From contig NZ_SULH01000011.1 in NCBI RefSeq assembly GCF_007115095.1, positions 1 to 64,000 of the forward strand: a stretch of DNA of 64,000 bases, written 5' to 3'. This document shows positions 24,445-33,251 of this stretch, piece after piece. This DNA is from Levilactobacillus enshiensis (lineage in GTDB: Bacteria > Bacillota > Bacilli > Lactobacillales > Lactobacillaceae). The translations under genes and the position numbers were made by a program. The notes beneath the pieces are model-generated. The model was not told the origin of the DNA, searched no databases, and worked only from the letters and a program-made list of their open reading frames with translations. Positions within the stretch are counted from its first letter, which is position 1; each line of letters starts with the position of its first letter.

Positions 24445-24891
24445 ATGAGTTTAGAAACCCAACTCAACACTGATTTAAAGACGGCCATGAAGGCCCACGA
24501 CAAGTTGTCATTGAACGTTATCCGGATGATGAAGGCGGCTTTGACCAACGAAAAGGTCAAGCAAGGCCATGATTTGACCCCTGACGAAGAATTGACGATC
24601 GTTTCTCGTGAGTTGAAGCAACGTAAGGAATCCATGGAAGAATTTGCAAAGGGCAATCGCGATGACTTGGTTGCCGGCGTTAAAGCCGAAATCGCCATTG
24701 TTGAAAAGTATGCCCCTAAGCAAATGAGTGAAGACGACGTGGCTAAAATCGTTGCTGACAGCATTGCTAAGGTCTCTGCAAGCGGCATGAGTGACTTTGG
24801 TAAGGTGATGGGCGTCGTGATGCCTCAGGTTAAGGGCAAGGCCGATGGTGCCATGGTCAACCAGACCGTTAAGGCGCAGTTAAACAAGTAA
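24445..24891 (+). CDS. yqeY: GatB/YqeY domain-containing protein
   Basis: A 148-residue protein resembling the C-terminal helical domain of GatB/GatE amidotransferase subunits, which contact tRNA. It has the usual MSLETQLNTDLKTAMKAHDKLSLNVIRMMKAAL opening and the C-terminal DFGKVMGVVMPQVKGKADG motif. The precise role is unknown; a link to tRNA or translation is inferred from the domain. AGGAGG lies eight bases before the ATG. It heads the plus-strand run towards phoH. Confidence 0.92.
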   Translation: MSLETQLNTDLKTAMKAHDKLSLNVIRMMKAALTNEKVKQGHDLTPDEELTIVSRELKQRKESMEEFAKGNRDDLVAGVKAEIAIVEKYAPKQMSEDDVAKIVADSIAKVSASGMSDFGKVMGVVMPQVKGKADGAMVNQTVKAQLNK

Positions 24892-24944
24892 GGGATTAGA
24901 TCGCTGCGAATTTGTCGTGGCGATTTTTTTGACGGAACGGAGAA

Positions 24945-25439
24945 ATGATTATGGGATTAACCTATCAGAAAACGACAACACCAACGCCGGAACAACTGAA
25001 ACTCTTGTTATTGGCGGATCCTAGTCGACAGTTGCTGGCAACGTACTTACCGCACAGTACGATTTATGCGGCCAGTGATCACAGCGGTTTGGCGGGTATC
25101 GTGGTGTTGTGTCCCCAATCCAAGCAAGTCGTAGAGATCATGACAATTGCGGTTATTCCTGCAAAACAGCGACAGGGATATGGTCGGCAACTTCTCGAAT
25201 TTTCCCGGCAGTGGGCGGCTGGACACGGGTATCAGACCGTGCGGATCGCTACGGGGACGACCAGTTTAACGCAACTTTATCTTTATCAGCAGGTCGGCTT
25301 TCGGGTAGTGGCGGTCGAACCGGATTATTTTACGACGACTTATTCGCAAGTCATCATTGAAAATGGCTTGACGTTGCGCGACCGCCTCGTCTTGGAACTG
25401 GCGATCTTACCCACTGATGGCGTGGCGACTGTCAGTTAG
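24945..25439 (+). CDS. GNAT family N-acetyltransferase
   Basis: A 164-residue acetyl-CoA-dependent acetyltransferase. Motif A is visible at about 66-90 (MTIAVIPAKQRQGYGRQLLEF, with the Q-x-x-G-x-G/A pyrophosphate loop), preceded by a beta-strand (GIVVLCP), and followed by motif B (LYLYQQVGFRVV). The substrate is unknown. It may share a transcript with yqeY, since only 53 bases separate them and no strong terminator is seen. Confidence 0.85.
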   Translation: MIMGLTYQKTTTPTPEQLKLLLLADPSRQLLATYLPHSTIYAASDHSGLAGIVVLCPQSKQVVEIMTIAVIPAKQRQGYGRQLLEFSRQWAAGHGYQTVRIATGTTSLTQLYLYQQVGFRVVAVEPDYFTTTYSQVIIENGLTLRDRLVLELAILPTDGVATVS

Positions 25440-25483
25440 TGGCAGAAAAAGGCGTTCCACACTGGCTTTTCGCGTCGAATCCT

Positions 25484-25511
25484 TTTACAATCCGCGGCAG
25501 TATGCTAAAAT
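25484..25511 (+). promoter_or_regulatory. promoter of the phoH operon
   Basis: TTTACA (25484-25489), 16 bases, TAAAAT (25506-25511), about 45 bases before the phoH start. Confidence 0.5.
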
Positions 25512-25555
25512 TTGACTATCAGTACACCTAAATAAAAATAAAGGAGCCACCGTAT

Positions 25556-26542
25556 TTGACTGAAAACACAACGATTGAAAAAGAATATATCTTGGAACGA
25601 CCAGAAGATGAAATTGGTCTGCTGGGCGCGCAAGATCAATTTGTGACCATCCTCGAAGAAGGACAACAGGTGACCATTAAGCCTTTCGGCAATTCAATCA
25701 AAGTCTCTGGGGCCGCGGATGCGGTTGACCACACGTTGGCCATTTTACGGAACATGAGCGACTTACTAGCTAAGGGAATCAAACTGAATAGTGCTGACGT
25801 CATCAGTGCCATGAAGATGGCTGACAAGGGAACGTTGACGTACTTTAAGGATTTCTATACGGAAACCTTGATCAAGGATGCTAAGGGCCGTGCCGTACGG
25901 GTCAAGAACTTTGGTCAGCGGCAATACATCGATGCCATCAAGCATAACGATATTACCTTTGGAATCGGCCCGGCTGGTACTGGGAAAACGTATCTGGCAG
26001 TTGTCATGGCGGTTGCAGCGCTGAAGCACGGGGATGTTGAAAAATTGATCATTACCCGACCAGCCGTTGAAGCCGGTGAAAGCTTGGGATTCTTGCCGGG
26101 GGACTTGAAGGAAAAGGTCGATCCTTACTTGCGACCAATCTATGATGCGTTATATGCCATCTTAGGGGCGGAACACACGACCCGACTCATGGACCGGGGC
26201 GTTATTGAAATTGCGCCGCTGGCTTACATGCGTGGCCGGACGTTGGAATCCGCCTTCGTCATCTTGGATGAGGCACAAAACACCACGAACATGCAGATGA
26301 AGATGTTCCTGACGCGGTTGGGGTTTGGCTCAAAGATGATTGTCAATGGCGATATTTCGCAGATCGACTTGCCACACAACGCCAAGTCCGGGTTGATTCA
26401 GGCCCAACACATTTTGCAAAACGTTCAGCACATCAGCTTTGTGACCTTTAATTCTGATGATGTGGTTCGCCATCCAGTCGTGGCCAGCATCATCAACGCA
26501 TACGAAGCTAACGATACTACACCAAATGGAGCTAAAAAATAA
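25556..26542 (+). CDS. phoH: PhoH family ATPase
   Basis: A 328-residue cytoplasmic P-loop ATPase related to helicase domains, functionally tied to RNA metabolism through its partner YbeY. An N-terminal KH-like region (about 30-85) precedes the ATPase domain: Walker A GPAGTGKT (about 139-146) and Walker B FVILDEAQNTT (about 234-244), with NGDISQIDLP after it. TTG 25556 is the only start with a ribosome binding site (AAAGGAG). Its last base overlaps ybeY (TAATG), so the pair is coupled. Confidence 0.95.
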   Translation: MTENTTIEKEYILERPEDEIGLLGAQDQFVTILEEGQQVTIKPFGNSIKVSGAADAVDHTLAILRNMSDLLAKGIKLNSADVISAMKMADKGTLTYFKDFYTETLIKDAKGRAVRVKNFGQRQYIDAIKHNDITFGIGPAGTGKTYLAVVMAVAALKHGDVEKLIITRPAVEAGESLGFLPGDLKEKVDPYLRPIYDALYAILGAEHTTRLMDRGVIEIAPLAYMRGRTLESAFVILDEAQNTTNMQMKMFLTRLGFGSKMIVNGDISQIDLPHNAKSGLIQAQHILQNVQHISFVTFNSDDVVRHPVVASIINAYEANDTTPNGAKK

Positions 26543-27030
26543 TGGATTTAGAGATCTACGATAAGACTAAAGATGGCGTGCCAACGAAGCACGTTGACAT
26601 GATCAAAGACGTTTTGGAATATGCCGGTAAGTACCTGAAGCTGGCAGAAAATACGGAAATGTCCGTGACCTTGATGAATAACGAAGACATTCACCAGATC
26701 AACAAGCAATACCGGGGGGTTGACCGGGCAACCGATGTCATCAGCTTTGCTATCGAAGACGATGAAGAGACTGACGATGATTTCCCACTAGTGATGGACG
26801 AAGAAATGGCGGCCGAGATTCCCGAAAATATCGGCGACATCTTTGTTTCCATGGATAAGGTTGAAGAACAAGCGGAATACTTGGGCCATTCCTACGAACG
26901 GGAATTAGGTTTTCTCGTGGTCCACGGTTTTCTACACCTCAACGGCTATGACCACATGAAGCCTGAGGACGAAAAAGTCATGTTTAAACTTCAGGCCGAC
27001 ATTTTGGATGCCTATGGCCTTAAGCGATAA
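26542..27030 (+). CDS. ybeY: endoribonuclease YbeY
   Basis: A 162-residue zinc-dependent RNase acting in 16S rRNA 3'-end maturation and ribosome quality control. The metal-binding signature HGFLHLNGYDH (H-x3-H-x5-H) lies at about 133-143, preceded by RATDVISFA and GDIFVS. Start overlaps phoH by one base and its end overlaps dgkA by 23 bases, giving a tightly coupled phoH-ybeY-dgkA-era-recO operon. Confidence 0.96.
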   Translation: MDLEIYDKTKDGVPTKHVDMIKDVLEYAGKYLKLAENTEMSVTLMNNEDIHQINKQYRGVDRATDVISFAIEDDEETDDDFPLVMDEEMAAEIPENIGDIFVSMDKVEEQAEYLGHSYERELGFLVVHGFLHLNGYDHMKPEDEKVMFKLQADILDAYGLKR

Positions 27031-27409
27031 GTCGAAACAGACGGGAAAAAATCGCGCCTTTCGTCAGTCATTAGGTCACGCGTGGGATGGCCTGCGGGCG
27101 CTGTTTCGTTATGAACGTAACTTTCGTAAACACTTAGTTGTCGGAACGCTGGCTATCGTTGCCGGGGTGATTCTGCGACTGACATTAAACGAGTGGTTGT
27201 GGCTGGTACTGGCGATTTTTTTGGTGCTGATTGCGGAAACGTTGAATACCATCGTGGAAGCAGTCGTCGACCTGATCGTGGGGGAAACCTATCATGATTT
27301 GGCGAAGCGCGCCAAGGATATTGCGGCAGGTGGGGTGTTGTTAGCGGCGATTTTTGCCGTAATCGTCGGGGCGTTGGTCATGTTGCCAGCCCTCGGCCGT
27401 TGGTTCTAG
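27008..27409 (+). CDS. dgkA: diacylglycerol/undecaprenol kinase DgkA
   Basis: A 133-residue trimeric membrane kinase. In Gram-positive bacteria the substrate is usually undecaprenol, recycling the lipid carrier for wall synthesis. Basic N-terminus, then three helices (about 43-61, 62-80, 108-130). The catalytic segment ETLNTIVEAVVDLI and KRAKDIAAGGVLLAA are the family signature. Possible starts are ATG 27008 and ATG 27014, both inside the end of ybeY; I cannot choose between them with confidence. Confidence 0.93.
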   Translation: MPMALSDKSKQTGKNRAFRQSLGHAWDGLRALFRYERNFRKHLVVGTLAIVAGVILRLTLNEWLWLVLAIFLVLIAETLNTIVEAVVDLIVGETYHDLAKRAKDIAAGGVLLAAIFAVIVGALVMLPALGRWF

Positions 27410-27418
27410 GAGGAAAAA

Positions 27419-28324
27419 ATGGATAATCCAAATTATAAATCAGGGTTCGTGGCCATTGTTGGTCGCCCTAACGTTGGAAAATCAACGTTTTTAAATCGCG
27501 TGATCGGTCAAAAAATTGCCATCATGTCGAATACGGCGCAAACGACCCGAAACAAGATTCAAGGTATCTACACGACCGATGACGCACAGATCGTGTTTAT
27601 TGACACCCCTGGGGTGCACAAGCCCAAGAGTAAGCTGGGCGACTATATGGTGCAGTCAGCGATGTCCGCACTAAACGAGGTCGATGCGGTCTTGTTCATG
27701 ATCAATGCGGCTGAAAAACGAGGTGCCGGAGATAACTTTATCATCGATCGTTTAAAGGGCATCAAGGCGCCTGTGTATCTGCTGATCAATAAGATCGACC
27801 AAGTGAAGCCAGATGACCTGTTGCCAATCATGGAACAGTACCAAACGGCCTTACCATGGAAGTCGGTTTACCCTATTTCTGCATTGGAAGGGAATAACGT
27901 CGACGAACTTCTTTCGGGATTAATTGATGAAATGCCTCATGGGCCGCAGTACTATCCAGAAGATCAGGTGACCGATCACCCCGAACGATTCGTGGTCAGT
28001 GAACTGATTCGCGAAAAGATCTTCATGTTGACGCGCGAGGAAGTTCCCCATTCCGTTGCCGTTGAGATTGAAAGTATGAAGCAAAAGGACGAAGACCACG
28101 TTCACATTGAAGCAACGATCATTGTAGAACGGCCAACGCAAAAGGGAATTATGATCGGCAAGGGCGGTAGTATGCTCAAGAAGATTGGAACCATGGCGCG
28201 CCGGGATATTGAGCACTTGTTAGGAAGCAAGGTCTACCTGCAATTGTGGGTCAAGGTCCAACCTAACTGGCGCGACAAGGCAACCCTATTGAAGTCTTAT
28301 GGGTACCGGAAGGACGATTTATAA
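27419..28324 (+). CDS. era: GTPase Era
   Basis: A 301-residue essential ribosome-assembly GTPase binding the 3' end of 16S rRNA. G1 GRPNVGKST (about 15-23), switch region with [13 protein letters not shown]3 DTPGVHKP, G4 NKID, G5 SALEG, and a C-terminal KH domain (about 200-301) with [14 protein letters not shown]-type GXXG loop. AGGAGG precedes the ATG. In the standard Firmicute cluster cdd often lies between dgkA and era; here it is absent at this point. Confidence 0.97.
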   Translation: MDNPNYKSGFVAIVGRPNVGKSTFLNRVIGQKIAIMSNTAQTTRNKIQGIYTTDDAQIVFIDTPGVHKPKSKLGDYMVQSAMSALNEVDAVLFMINAAEKRGAGDNFIIDRLKGIKAPVYLLINKIDQVKPDDLLPIMEQYQTALPWKSVYPISALEGNNVDELLSGLIDEMPHGPQYYPEDQVTDHPERFVVSELIREKIFMLTREEVPHSVAVEIESMKQKDEDHVHIEATIIVERPTQKGIMIGKGGSMLKKIGTMARRDIEHLLGSKVYLQLWVKVQPNWRDKATLLKSYGYRKDDL

Positions 28325-28345
28325 ACAAGGAAGTGGGGATGAGCC

Positions 28346-29143
28346 GTGGCACGGAATGTGACTGATTTTCACGGCATCCTCCTTTTTCGTCGGGACTATG
28401 CCGAACGTGATTTCCTGATTAAATTTTTAACAGCCGAGTTTGGCAAGAAAATGTTTTTGGTCCGCGGCGCTAAGAAGAAGGGCTTTAGGATGGTTGCTGA
28501 CATTTTACCCTTTACGGTCGGCAGTTACGTCGGTGATATTGCGGATGACGGGTTGTCCTACATTCGGACAGCGCGTGAGACGAGTCAGTTTCAAAACATC
28601 AGTACCGATATCTTTAAAAATGCCTATGCGACATATATCATGAGTCTGGTCGACCAGGCTTTTCCGGATAGTCAACCACTGCCGGACTGGTACCATCGCT
28701 TGGCGCGGGCGTTGACTTTGATTGATGATGGGGTCAATCCCGCCATTGTGACGAATATCATGGAGATTCAGTTAATGCCAGCGTTTGGTGTAGCCCCACA
28801 GTTACAGGGGTGTGCCGTGTGTGGTCGTACCGACTTGCCGTTTGATTACTCCGAAAGCTATGGGGGTCTGTTATGCCAACAACATTGGCAACTCGACCCC
28901 CGGCGGTTGCATTTGAGCCAGCGGACAATTTATTATTTACGGCAGTTCTCCGTGCTGGATTTAGACCGGTTACACACAATTAACGTTAAGCCACAGACGG
29001 AGCACGCGTTGCGCCAGCTGATGGATGAAATCTATACCAGCCAGATTGGGGTGCATCCCAAGAGTAAACGGTTCTTGGATCAGATGCAGTCCTGGTCGGC
29101 CCGGTTGATGACGCCGCCGACGGATGATTCACCAGAAAAATAG
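28346..29143 (+). CDS. recO: DNA repair protein RecO
   Basis: A 265-residue recombination mediator that loads RecA and anneals SSB-coated DNA. An N-terminal OB-fold (about 1-80; FHGILLFRRDYAERDFLIKFLT), a helical domain, and a zinc-finger-like group CAVCGRTD ... LLCQQH. The start is GTG 28346 with AAGGAAGTGGGG upstream. Last gene of the phoH-to-recO operon; a strong terminator follows. Confidence 0.95.
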   Translation: MARNVTDFHGILLFRRDYAERDFLIKFLTAEFGKKMFLVRGAKKKGFRMVADILPFTVGSYVGDIADDGLSYIRTARETSQFQNISTDIFKNAYATYIMSLVDQAFPDSQPLPDWYHRLARALTLIDDGVNPAIVTNIMEIQLMPAFGVAPQLQGCAVCGRTDLPFDYSESYGGLLCQQHWQLDPRRLHLSQRTIYYLRQFSVLDLDRLHTINVKPQTEHALRQLMDEIYTSQIGVHPKSKRFLDQMQSWSARLMTPPTDDSPEK

Positions 29144-29149
29144 TGTCAT

Positions 29150-29202
29150 AAAAAATGCAGTTCAGGTCTACTCCTTGAGTGAGTGGTCTGGACTGCATTT
29201 TT
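29150..29202. terminator. terminator after recO
   Basis: AAAAAATGCAGTTCAGGTC pairs with GGTCTGGACTGCATTTTTTT apart from one G-U pair. Its A and T runs mean it can also act on the converging pseudogene. Confidence 0.9.
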
Positions 29203-29213
29203 TTATGGCGTGA

Positions 29214-29645
29214 TTAATTGGTTTTGATGTCGCCCCACCAGTCAGGCAGGAGCGACCCCAGCGTCACCGTGCGACGAGTGGCGTAATCGGCCATAATTTG
29301 GGTATTGCGATTGTTGGTTGAAAACTGCAGGAGTGTTTATCGACAGACGCCACAAGGCATCCCGCTGATGCCGGTTGGCGGTGCATCACGAAAGGCAATG
29401 AGACGTTTGACTTCGGTTTCACCACTAGTCGTGTACATGTTGAGTAGTGCGACCCGTTCAGCACAGAGATTGAGGGTGCCGGAGAGGCCCTCGATGCAAA
29501 AGCCCGTGTAAATTTCTCCAGATTGGCTTTGCAACGCGCAAACAACGTTGTGCGCGTAGATGAAATCATTGACAGCCTCAGGGTGATACAGCGGTTTCGC
29601 CGCTTGATAAAGTTGTTCCCAAATATCCAAGGAGACCACCTCCAA
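29214..29645 (-). pseudogene. cdd: cytidine deaminase-like gene interrupted by a nonsense codon
   Basis: The frame from ATG 29645 encodes a zinc-dependent deaminase: NLCAERVAL carries the Cys and catalytic Glu, and GISGMPCGVCR the PCxxC ligands. A TAA at 29339-29337 follows directly after PCGVCR, where family members have Gln (PCGxCRQ). The same frame continues for 40 more codons without a frameshift (TLLQFSTNNRNTQIMADYAT..., ending WWGDIKTN) to a natural TAA at 29214-29216. A single CAA-to-TAA change explains it. All zinc and catalytic residues lie before the stop, so a 102-residue product might fold, but it lacks the C-terminal strand and helix. It is a pseudogene or sequencing error. Confidence 0.85.
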
Positions 29646-29840
29646 GTAAAGTTAAGGCTAAGTTTAGCACAAGTCATTCGGCCCGACACAATTTTGCACT
29701 GTAACAGGAGGTAGTTAGTGCGGGTGGCCTGAGTTTTCCCTTGCTTTCAAGCTAAAAACTTAAAAAGTAAACCAATTGATACTTTCAAAGCGAAAAAACT
29801 AGCGGTATGCTTAAGTTTATTGGAAAGGAATTGAGGTCGT

Positions 29841-30998
29841 GTGAAGACGCGTTTGTATACGAAGGATGTCAAATTGGTTTTAGCTGCCAGTTTTTTCTTC
29901 CTGATGAGTCCCATGTTGGTCAATCCAATTATTGCTGGTTTTTCGAGTGATGTTGGGGCAACTAGTGTTGTGGCTGGCGTCGTTGCTGGAATGATGAACC
30001 TAACGTCGCTGATTTTGCGGCCACTAGCCGGCAATTTAACCGACCGTTTCTCGAAGTATCGGTTGAGTTCAATTGGGGCTAGTTTTATTTTAATTGCTTG
30101 CGTTGGATACGGCGTTTCCACAGCGGTCCCCTTGATCATGCTTTGGCGTGTCGTCAACGGGATTGGCTATACGTTGTGTTCCGTTTGCATGGCAACCTGG
30201 ATGGCGAGTTTATTGCCGGCCAATCGTATCGGTGCTGGCATGGGAATCTATGGAATTGCCAATGCACTGGGGATGGCAGTTGGTCCGGCTGTGAGCGTTT
30301 TTCTCTATCATCGCTTCGGCTACCGCAGTGTTTTCTGGGTGGCAACCGGTTTTATTGTTCTTCTACTGATTACGATTCAATTCGTCGGGGATAAAAGCGT
30401 GCCGCATCCGAATTACCGGAAAGATAAGGCGGAACATCCTAAAATGCGATTAGTACAGCCCAAGGTGGTACCGGTCGCGACCATTCTATTACTTTTTTCG
30501 TTGCCTTACTTTGCGACTCAGACCTATATTGTCAGCTATGTCTTTCATCGGGGATTTGCAATTCCGGCAGGGGCCTTTTTCCCAGTCTACGCGCTAGTCC
30601 TGCTAGCCATGCGGTTAATCCTCCGTGATGCCTTTGATCAGGTGCCATTTAGGAAATTCTTCTGGATCTGTCTCGTCTGTAATCTGATTGGGATTATCGG
30701 TCTAACTGACATGACAAATTGGTCAATGCTGATCATTGGTGCGGTTGGGCTTGCTGCGGGGTATGGGTTGATGTTCTCAATTTGTCAGGCGAAGTCACTG
30801 ACCTTAGTGCCCAAAGCCGATCGGGGGTTAGCCAACAGTACCTTTTACATCGGTATTGATCTGGGAATGACGTTGGGGCCAATGCTGGCGGGGGTCATTA
30901 CAACGTACCTGCCTTGGTCGTGGCTTTATCCAGTCATGGCGGTCACCCTGTCAGCGATCGTGGTGGTCTACTGGGAGAATCGCCGGGGATTAGCCTAA
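29841..30998 (+). CDS. MFS transporter
   Basis: A 385-residue protein with twelve likely membrane helices. The motif between TM2 and TM3 reads GNLTDRFSKYR, the canonical G-x3-D-R-x-G/S-R/K-R of the major facilitator superfamily. TM5-like GMAVGPAVSVFLYHRFGYRSVFW resembles drug/proton antiporters. Start is GTG with GGAATTGAGG upstream. The substrate is unknown; a drug or metabolite exporter is most likely. No local regulator is obvious, the nearest being the XRE gene two genes away. Confidence 0.88.
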   Translation: MKTRLYTKDVKLVLAASFFFLMSPMLVNPIIAGFSSDVGATSVVAGVVAGMMNLTSLILRPLAGNLTDRFSKYRLSSIGASFILIACVGYGVSTAVPLIMLWRVVNGIGYTLCSVCMATWMASLLPANRIGAGMGIYGIANALGMAVGPAVSVFLYHRFGYRSVFWVATGFIVLLLITIQFVGDKSVPHPNYRKDKAEHPKMRLVQPKVVPVATILLLFSLPYFATQTYIVSYVFHRGFAIPAGAFFPVYALVLLAMRLILRDAFDQVPFRKFFWICLVCNLIGIIGLTDMTNWSMLIIGAVGLAAGYGLMFSICQAKSLTLVPKADRGLANSTFYIGIDLGMTLGPMLAGVITTYLPWSWLYPVMAVTLSAIVVVYWENRRGLA

Positions 30999-31143
30999 GC
31001 ACCGCTTAAAAAGCAGGGGCTTAATCGAGAGAATGTTTAAGTTGACTGAATAATTGGTTCTATGTCGGTATCGTGGTAGACTAATTTCATATTATTTTCT
31101 AATCAAATTCTTATTATTCTACCATGAATAGGGGCGCGTACAG

Positions 31144-32109
31144 ATGAAGTATCGGCAATTGGGTCAGTCAGGATTAAGGGTCAGTGAATTGGCGTTAGGG
31201 AGTTGGTTAACGGACGTCAGTGATACCGCTAAGCAGGAGCTGGCAGCCAAGAGTGTCCAACTTGATTATGAGCAGGGTATCAATTATTTTGACTGTGCCG
31301 ACGTTTACAGTGGCGGCGGTGCAGAACGGTTCTTGGGAAAGGCGCTACACCAATTTCCACGTAAAGAATTAGTGATCTCAAGCAAGGTCTACTTTCCTTC
31401 TGGTCAAGGCGTTAACGACCGGGGGCTGTCACGAAAACACATCACGGAATCAATCGACCAGTCGCTGCGCAATTTGCAGACGGACTATTTAGACCTGTAC
31501 TTCTGCCATCGCTTCGACCCCCAGACACCATTAGCTGAGACGTTGACGACCCTAAGTGGGTTGGTTGATCAAGGGAAGATTCTGTATTATGGCGTCAGTG
31601 AATGGACCCCGGTTCAGCTCTTAAAGGCAGAACTGATCATTCAGAAACGGGACTTGCACCCCATCACGGTGGTTCAACCAGAGTACAACCTGTTTGACCG
31701 TTACATCGAACATGAGCTCTTAGATCTGTGCGGAGAACTGGGACTAGGCATTGTTCCATTTTCCCCGTTGGCTCAGGGACTATTGACTGGCAAGTATCGG
31801 CAGGGACAACCCGCACCAGCCGGTTCCCGGGGAACGTTCCAACCAGACTTACAGGCCCAACTAATTCCTGAGAACCTAGCCAAGGTTGAAACGTTGTCTC
31901 AGATGGCAGCGGAGTTGAATACAGACTTGGCGACGTTTGCGTTGGCCTGGGATAAGCGGGACGCGCGAATCTCTAGTCTAATTATCGGGGCCAGCAAGCC
32001 GGAGCAGTTACAAAATAATTTAAAAGCGGTCGACTTGGAGATTCCAGCAGAATATGAGGCCCGGATTGACCGGTTGTTTGGATTTAAGAAGTTTTCTCGC
32101 GAAATTTAA
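31144..32109 (+). CDS. aldo/keto reductase
   Basis: A 321-residue NADPH-dependent reductase of the voltage-gated potassium channel beta-subunit-like branch (MKYRQLGQSGLRVSELALGSW). The catalytic tetrad is visible: Asp in YFDCADVYSGG with the Tyr just after, Lys in VISSKVYFP, and His in YFCHRFDP. The coenzyme motifs FSPLAQGLLTGKY and IIGASKPEQLQNN are present. Substrate unknown. ATG follows GGGGCGCG. Monocistronic with a strong terminator shared with the converging XRE gene. Confidence 0.92.
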   Translation: MKYRQLGQSGLRVSELALGSWLTDVSDTAKQELAAKSVQLDYEQGINYFDCADVYSGGGAERFLGKALHQFPRKELVISSKVYFPSGQGVNDRGLSRKHITESIDQSLRNLQTDYLDLYFCHRFDPQTPLAETLTTLSGLVDQGKILYYGVSEWTPVQLLKAELIIQKRDLHPITVVQPEYNLFDRYIEHELLDLCGELGLGIVPFSPLAQGLLTGKYRQGQPAPAGSRGTFQPDLQAQLIPENLAKVETLSQMAAELNTDLATFALAWDKRDARISSLIIGASKPEQLQNNLKAVDLEIPAEYEARIDRLFGFKKFSREI

Positions 32110-32115
32110 GTAAGC

Positions 32116-32169
32116 AAAAAGCGCACGCGAACTTGTTTGGTGATCAAACAGGTTCGAATGCGCTTTTAA
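32116..32169. terminator. bidirectional terminator
   Basis: AAAAGCGCA-CGCGAAC ... GTTCG-AATGCGCTTTT with an additional GTTTG/CAAAC inner stem. It lies between the converging aldo/keto reductase and XRE genes. Confidence 0.88.
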
Positions 32170-32174
32170 ACAAG

Positions 32175-32756
32175 TTACAAAGACCAGTGTAGAATGGTCG
32201 TGGCAATCCACCAGGTGAGCGTTCCACCAATAATCAAGCCAACTAGGGCGCTCAATGTCAGGACAACGATTTGATGGGCATGGGGTGATGTGGTTTTTGG
32301 TGCAGGCTGATGGCGGAGATAGGCGTTGATTTGTCGAAAGGTCTTGAGCTGGAGATGCTGACTCAAATAGATGAGGTAGCCTGCCAGCGTCAAGCCAATT
32401 GTGGTGACTGCGGCAATGGCCATCACGGTCGGAATCAATGGTAACCAACGGAGACCAATGAACAGGCCATAAACTAAGATCAGACAAACAATGGTTGCAG
32501 TAACCAATAGTTTCAAGTGATGCTTGGTCGTTTGTGATTGCATAGTCGTTAAGTCCTCCTTAACCAGGTCGTCGACGGTCACCTGATAGAGATTGGCCAG
32601 TAAGATCAAACTCTGAATATCAGGATAGGTGCGGCCGTTTTCCCAATTTGAAATTGTTTGGCGCGACAAAAATAAACGTTCGGCCAGATCGGCTTGGGTC
32701 CAATGGTGCTGCTTGCGATGAGCAATGAGTGCTGCTTGTAATTTGAGATGTTCCAT
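32175..32756 (-). CDS. XRE-family transcriptional regulator with membrane tail
   Basis: A 193-residue protein. Residues 1-65 are a helix-turn-helix of the Cro/CI type (TQADLAERLFLSRQTISNWENGRTYPD). Residues about 88-190 contain three hydrophobic helices (TATIVCLILVYGLFIGLRW; IPTVMAIAAVTTIGLTLAGYL; VLTLSALVGLIIGGTLTWW). This makes a membrane-anchored repressor, a common arrangement in lactobacilli. ATG 32756 follows GAGGAG; a longer frame is unlikely. The ligand and targets are unknown. Confidence 0.9.
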   Translation of the reverse strand: MEHLKLQAALIAHRKQHHWTQADLAERLFLSRQTISNWENGRTYPDIQSLILLANLYQVTVDDLVKEDLTTMQSQTTKHHLKLLVTATIVCLILVYGLFIGLRWLPLIPTVMAIAAVTTIGLTLAGYLIYLSQHLQLKTFRQINAYLRHQPAPKTTSPHAHQIVVLTLSALVGLIIGGTLTWWIATTILHWSL

Positions 32757-32919
32757 GTAAGTGGCTCCTCTCTGATTAGTTCTAGCATGCCACAAACTGC
32801 GTTAGTTGTCTGTCAAAAGTCTTGGACATTGCCGGTAAATCAGCTTTTTGCGGGGGAGACATTGAAAACTTAAGTTCCCACTACCGATGACCTTTCAATT
32901 AGCGTTTCCCCTAAATTCA

Positions 32920-32948
32920 TTGACAACCCTTACCGAGACGACTATCAT
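32920..32948 (+). promoter_or_regulatory. promoter of glyQS
   Basis: TTGACA (32920-32925), 17 bases, TATCAT (32943-32948). Transcription would begin near 32955, at the start of the T-box leader. Confidence 0.75.
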
Positions 32949-32954
32949 AAAACT

Positions 32955-33176
32955 CAGTTAAATAAGTCGATTATGATGAATGAAAAACGCAGTGGTTGTT
33001 TTCAGCGAGTCCGGGGCAGTGTTAGCCGGGTAGCGAGTGCTGTGGGTTGGCACATTCGGAGTCGTTTCCAAGTAAGCTGCTAGTCAATCCATGACTAGAA
33101 GTAGGGTGGAACCGCGAAATTAAACCTTCGTCCCTACGTGAATTTGCCTCGGTGAATTCTCGTAGGGACTTTTTTG
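32955..33176 (+). promoter_or_regulatory. glycine T-box leader of glyQS
   Basis: A compact T-box leader sensing tRNA-Gly. The specifier is GGC (33049-33051) followed by A. Stem III is CTAGTCA/TGACTAG (about 33080-33098), and the T-box is GTAGGGTGGAACCGCG (from 33101). The UGGA bulge complements the UCCA end expected of tRNA-Gly (U73). The terminator GTCCCTACG/CGTAGGGAC with T-run (33130-33175) competes with the antiterminator. Compared with the hisS leader, stem II elements are less evident, as is known for glyQS leaders. Confidence 0.92.
33130..33175 (+). terminator. T-box terminator before glyQ
   Basis: GTCCCTACG (33130-33138) / CGTAGGGAC (33161-33169) followed by TTTTTT. Formed when charged tRNA-Gly does not stabilise the antiterminator. 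Confidence 0.9.
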
Positions 33177-33251
33177 CGCGCTTATTTGTTTAATCAGTCG
33201 CTTAGTTGGCGAATGACCAGCTAACGATTATACAAGGAGGAAACAGCACCC

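Noticed and set aside
24369-24788. 139-codon minus-strand frame over yqeY
   Set aside because: Antisense to yqeY and starting inside it; no support.
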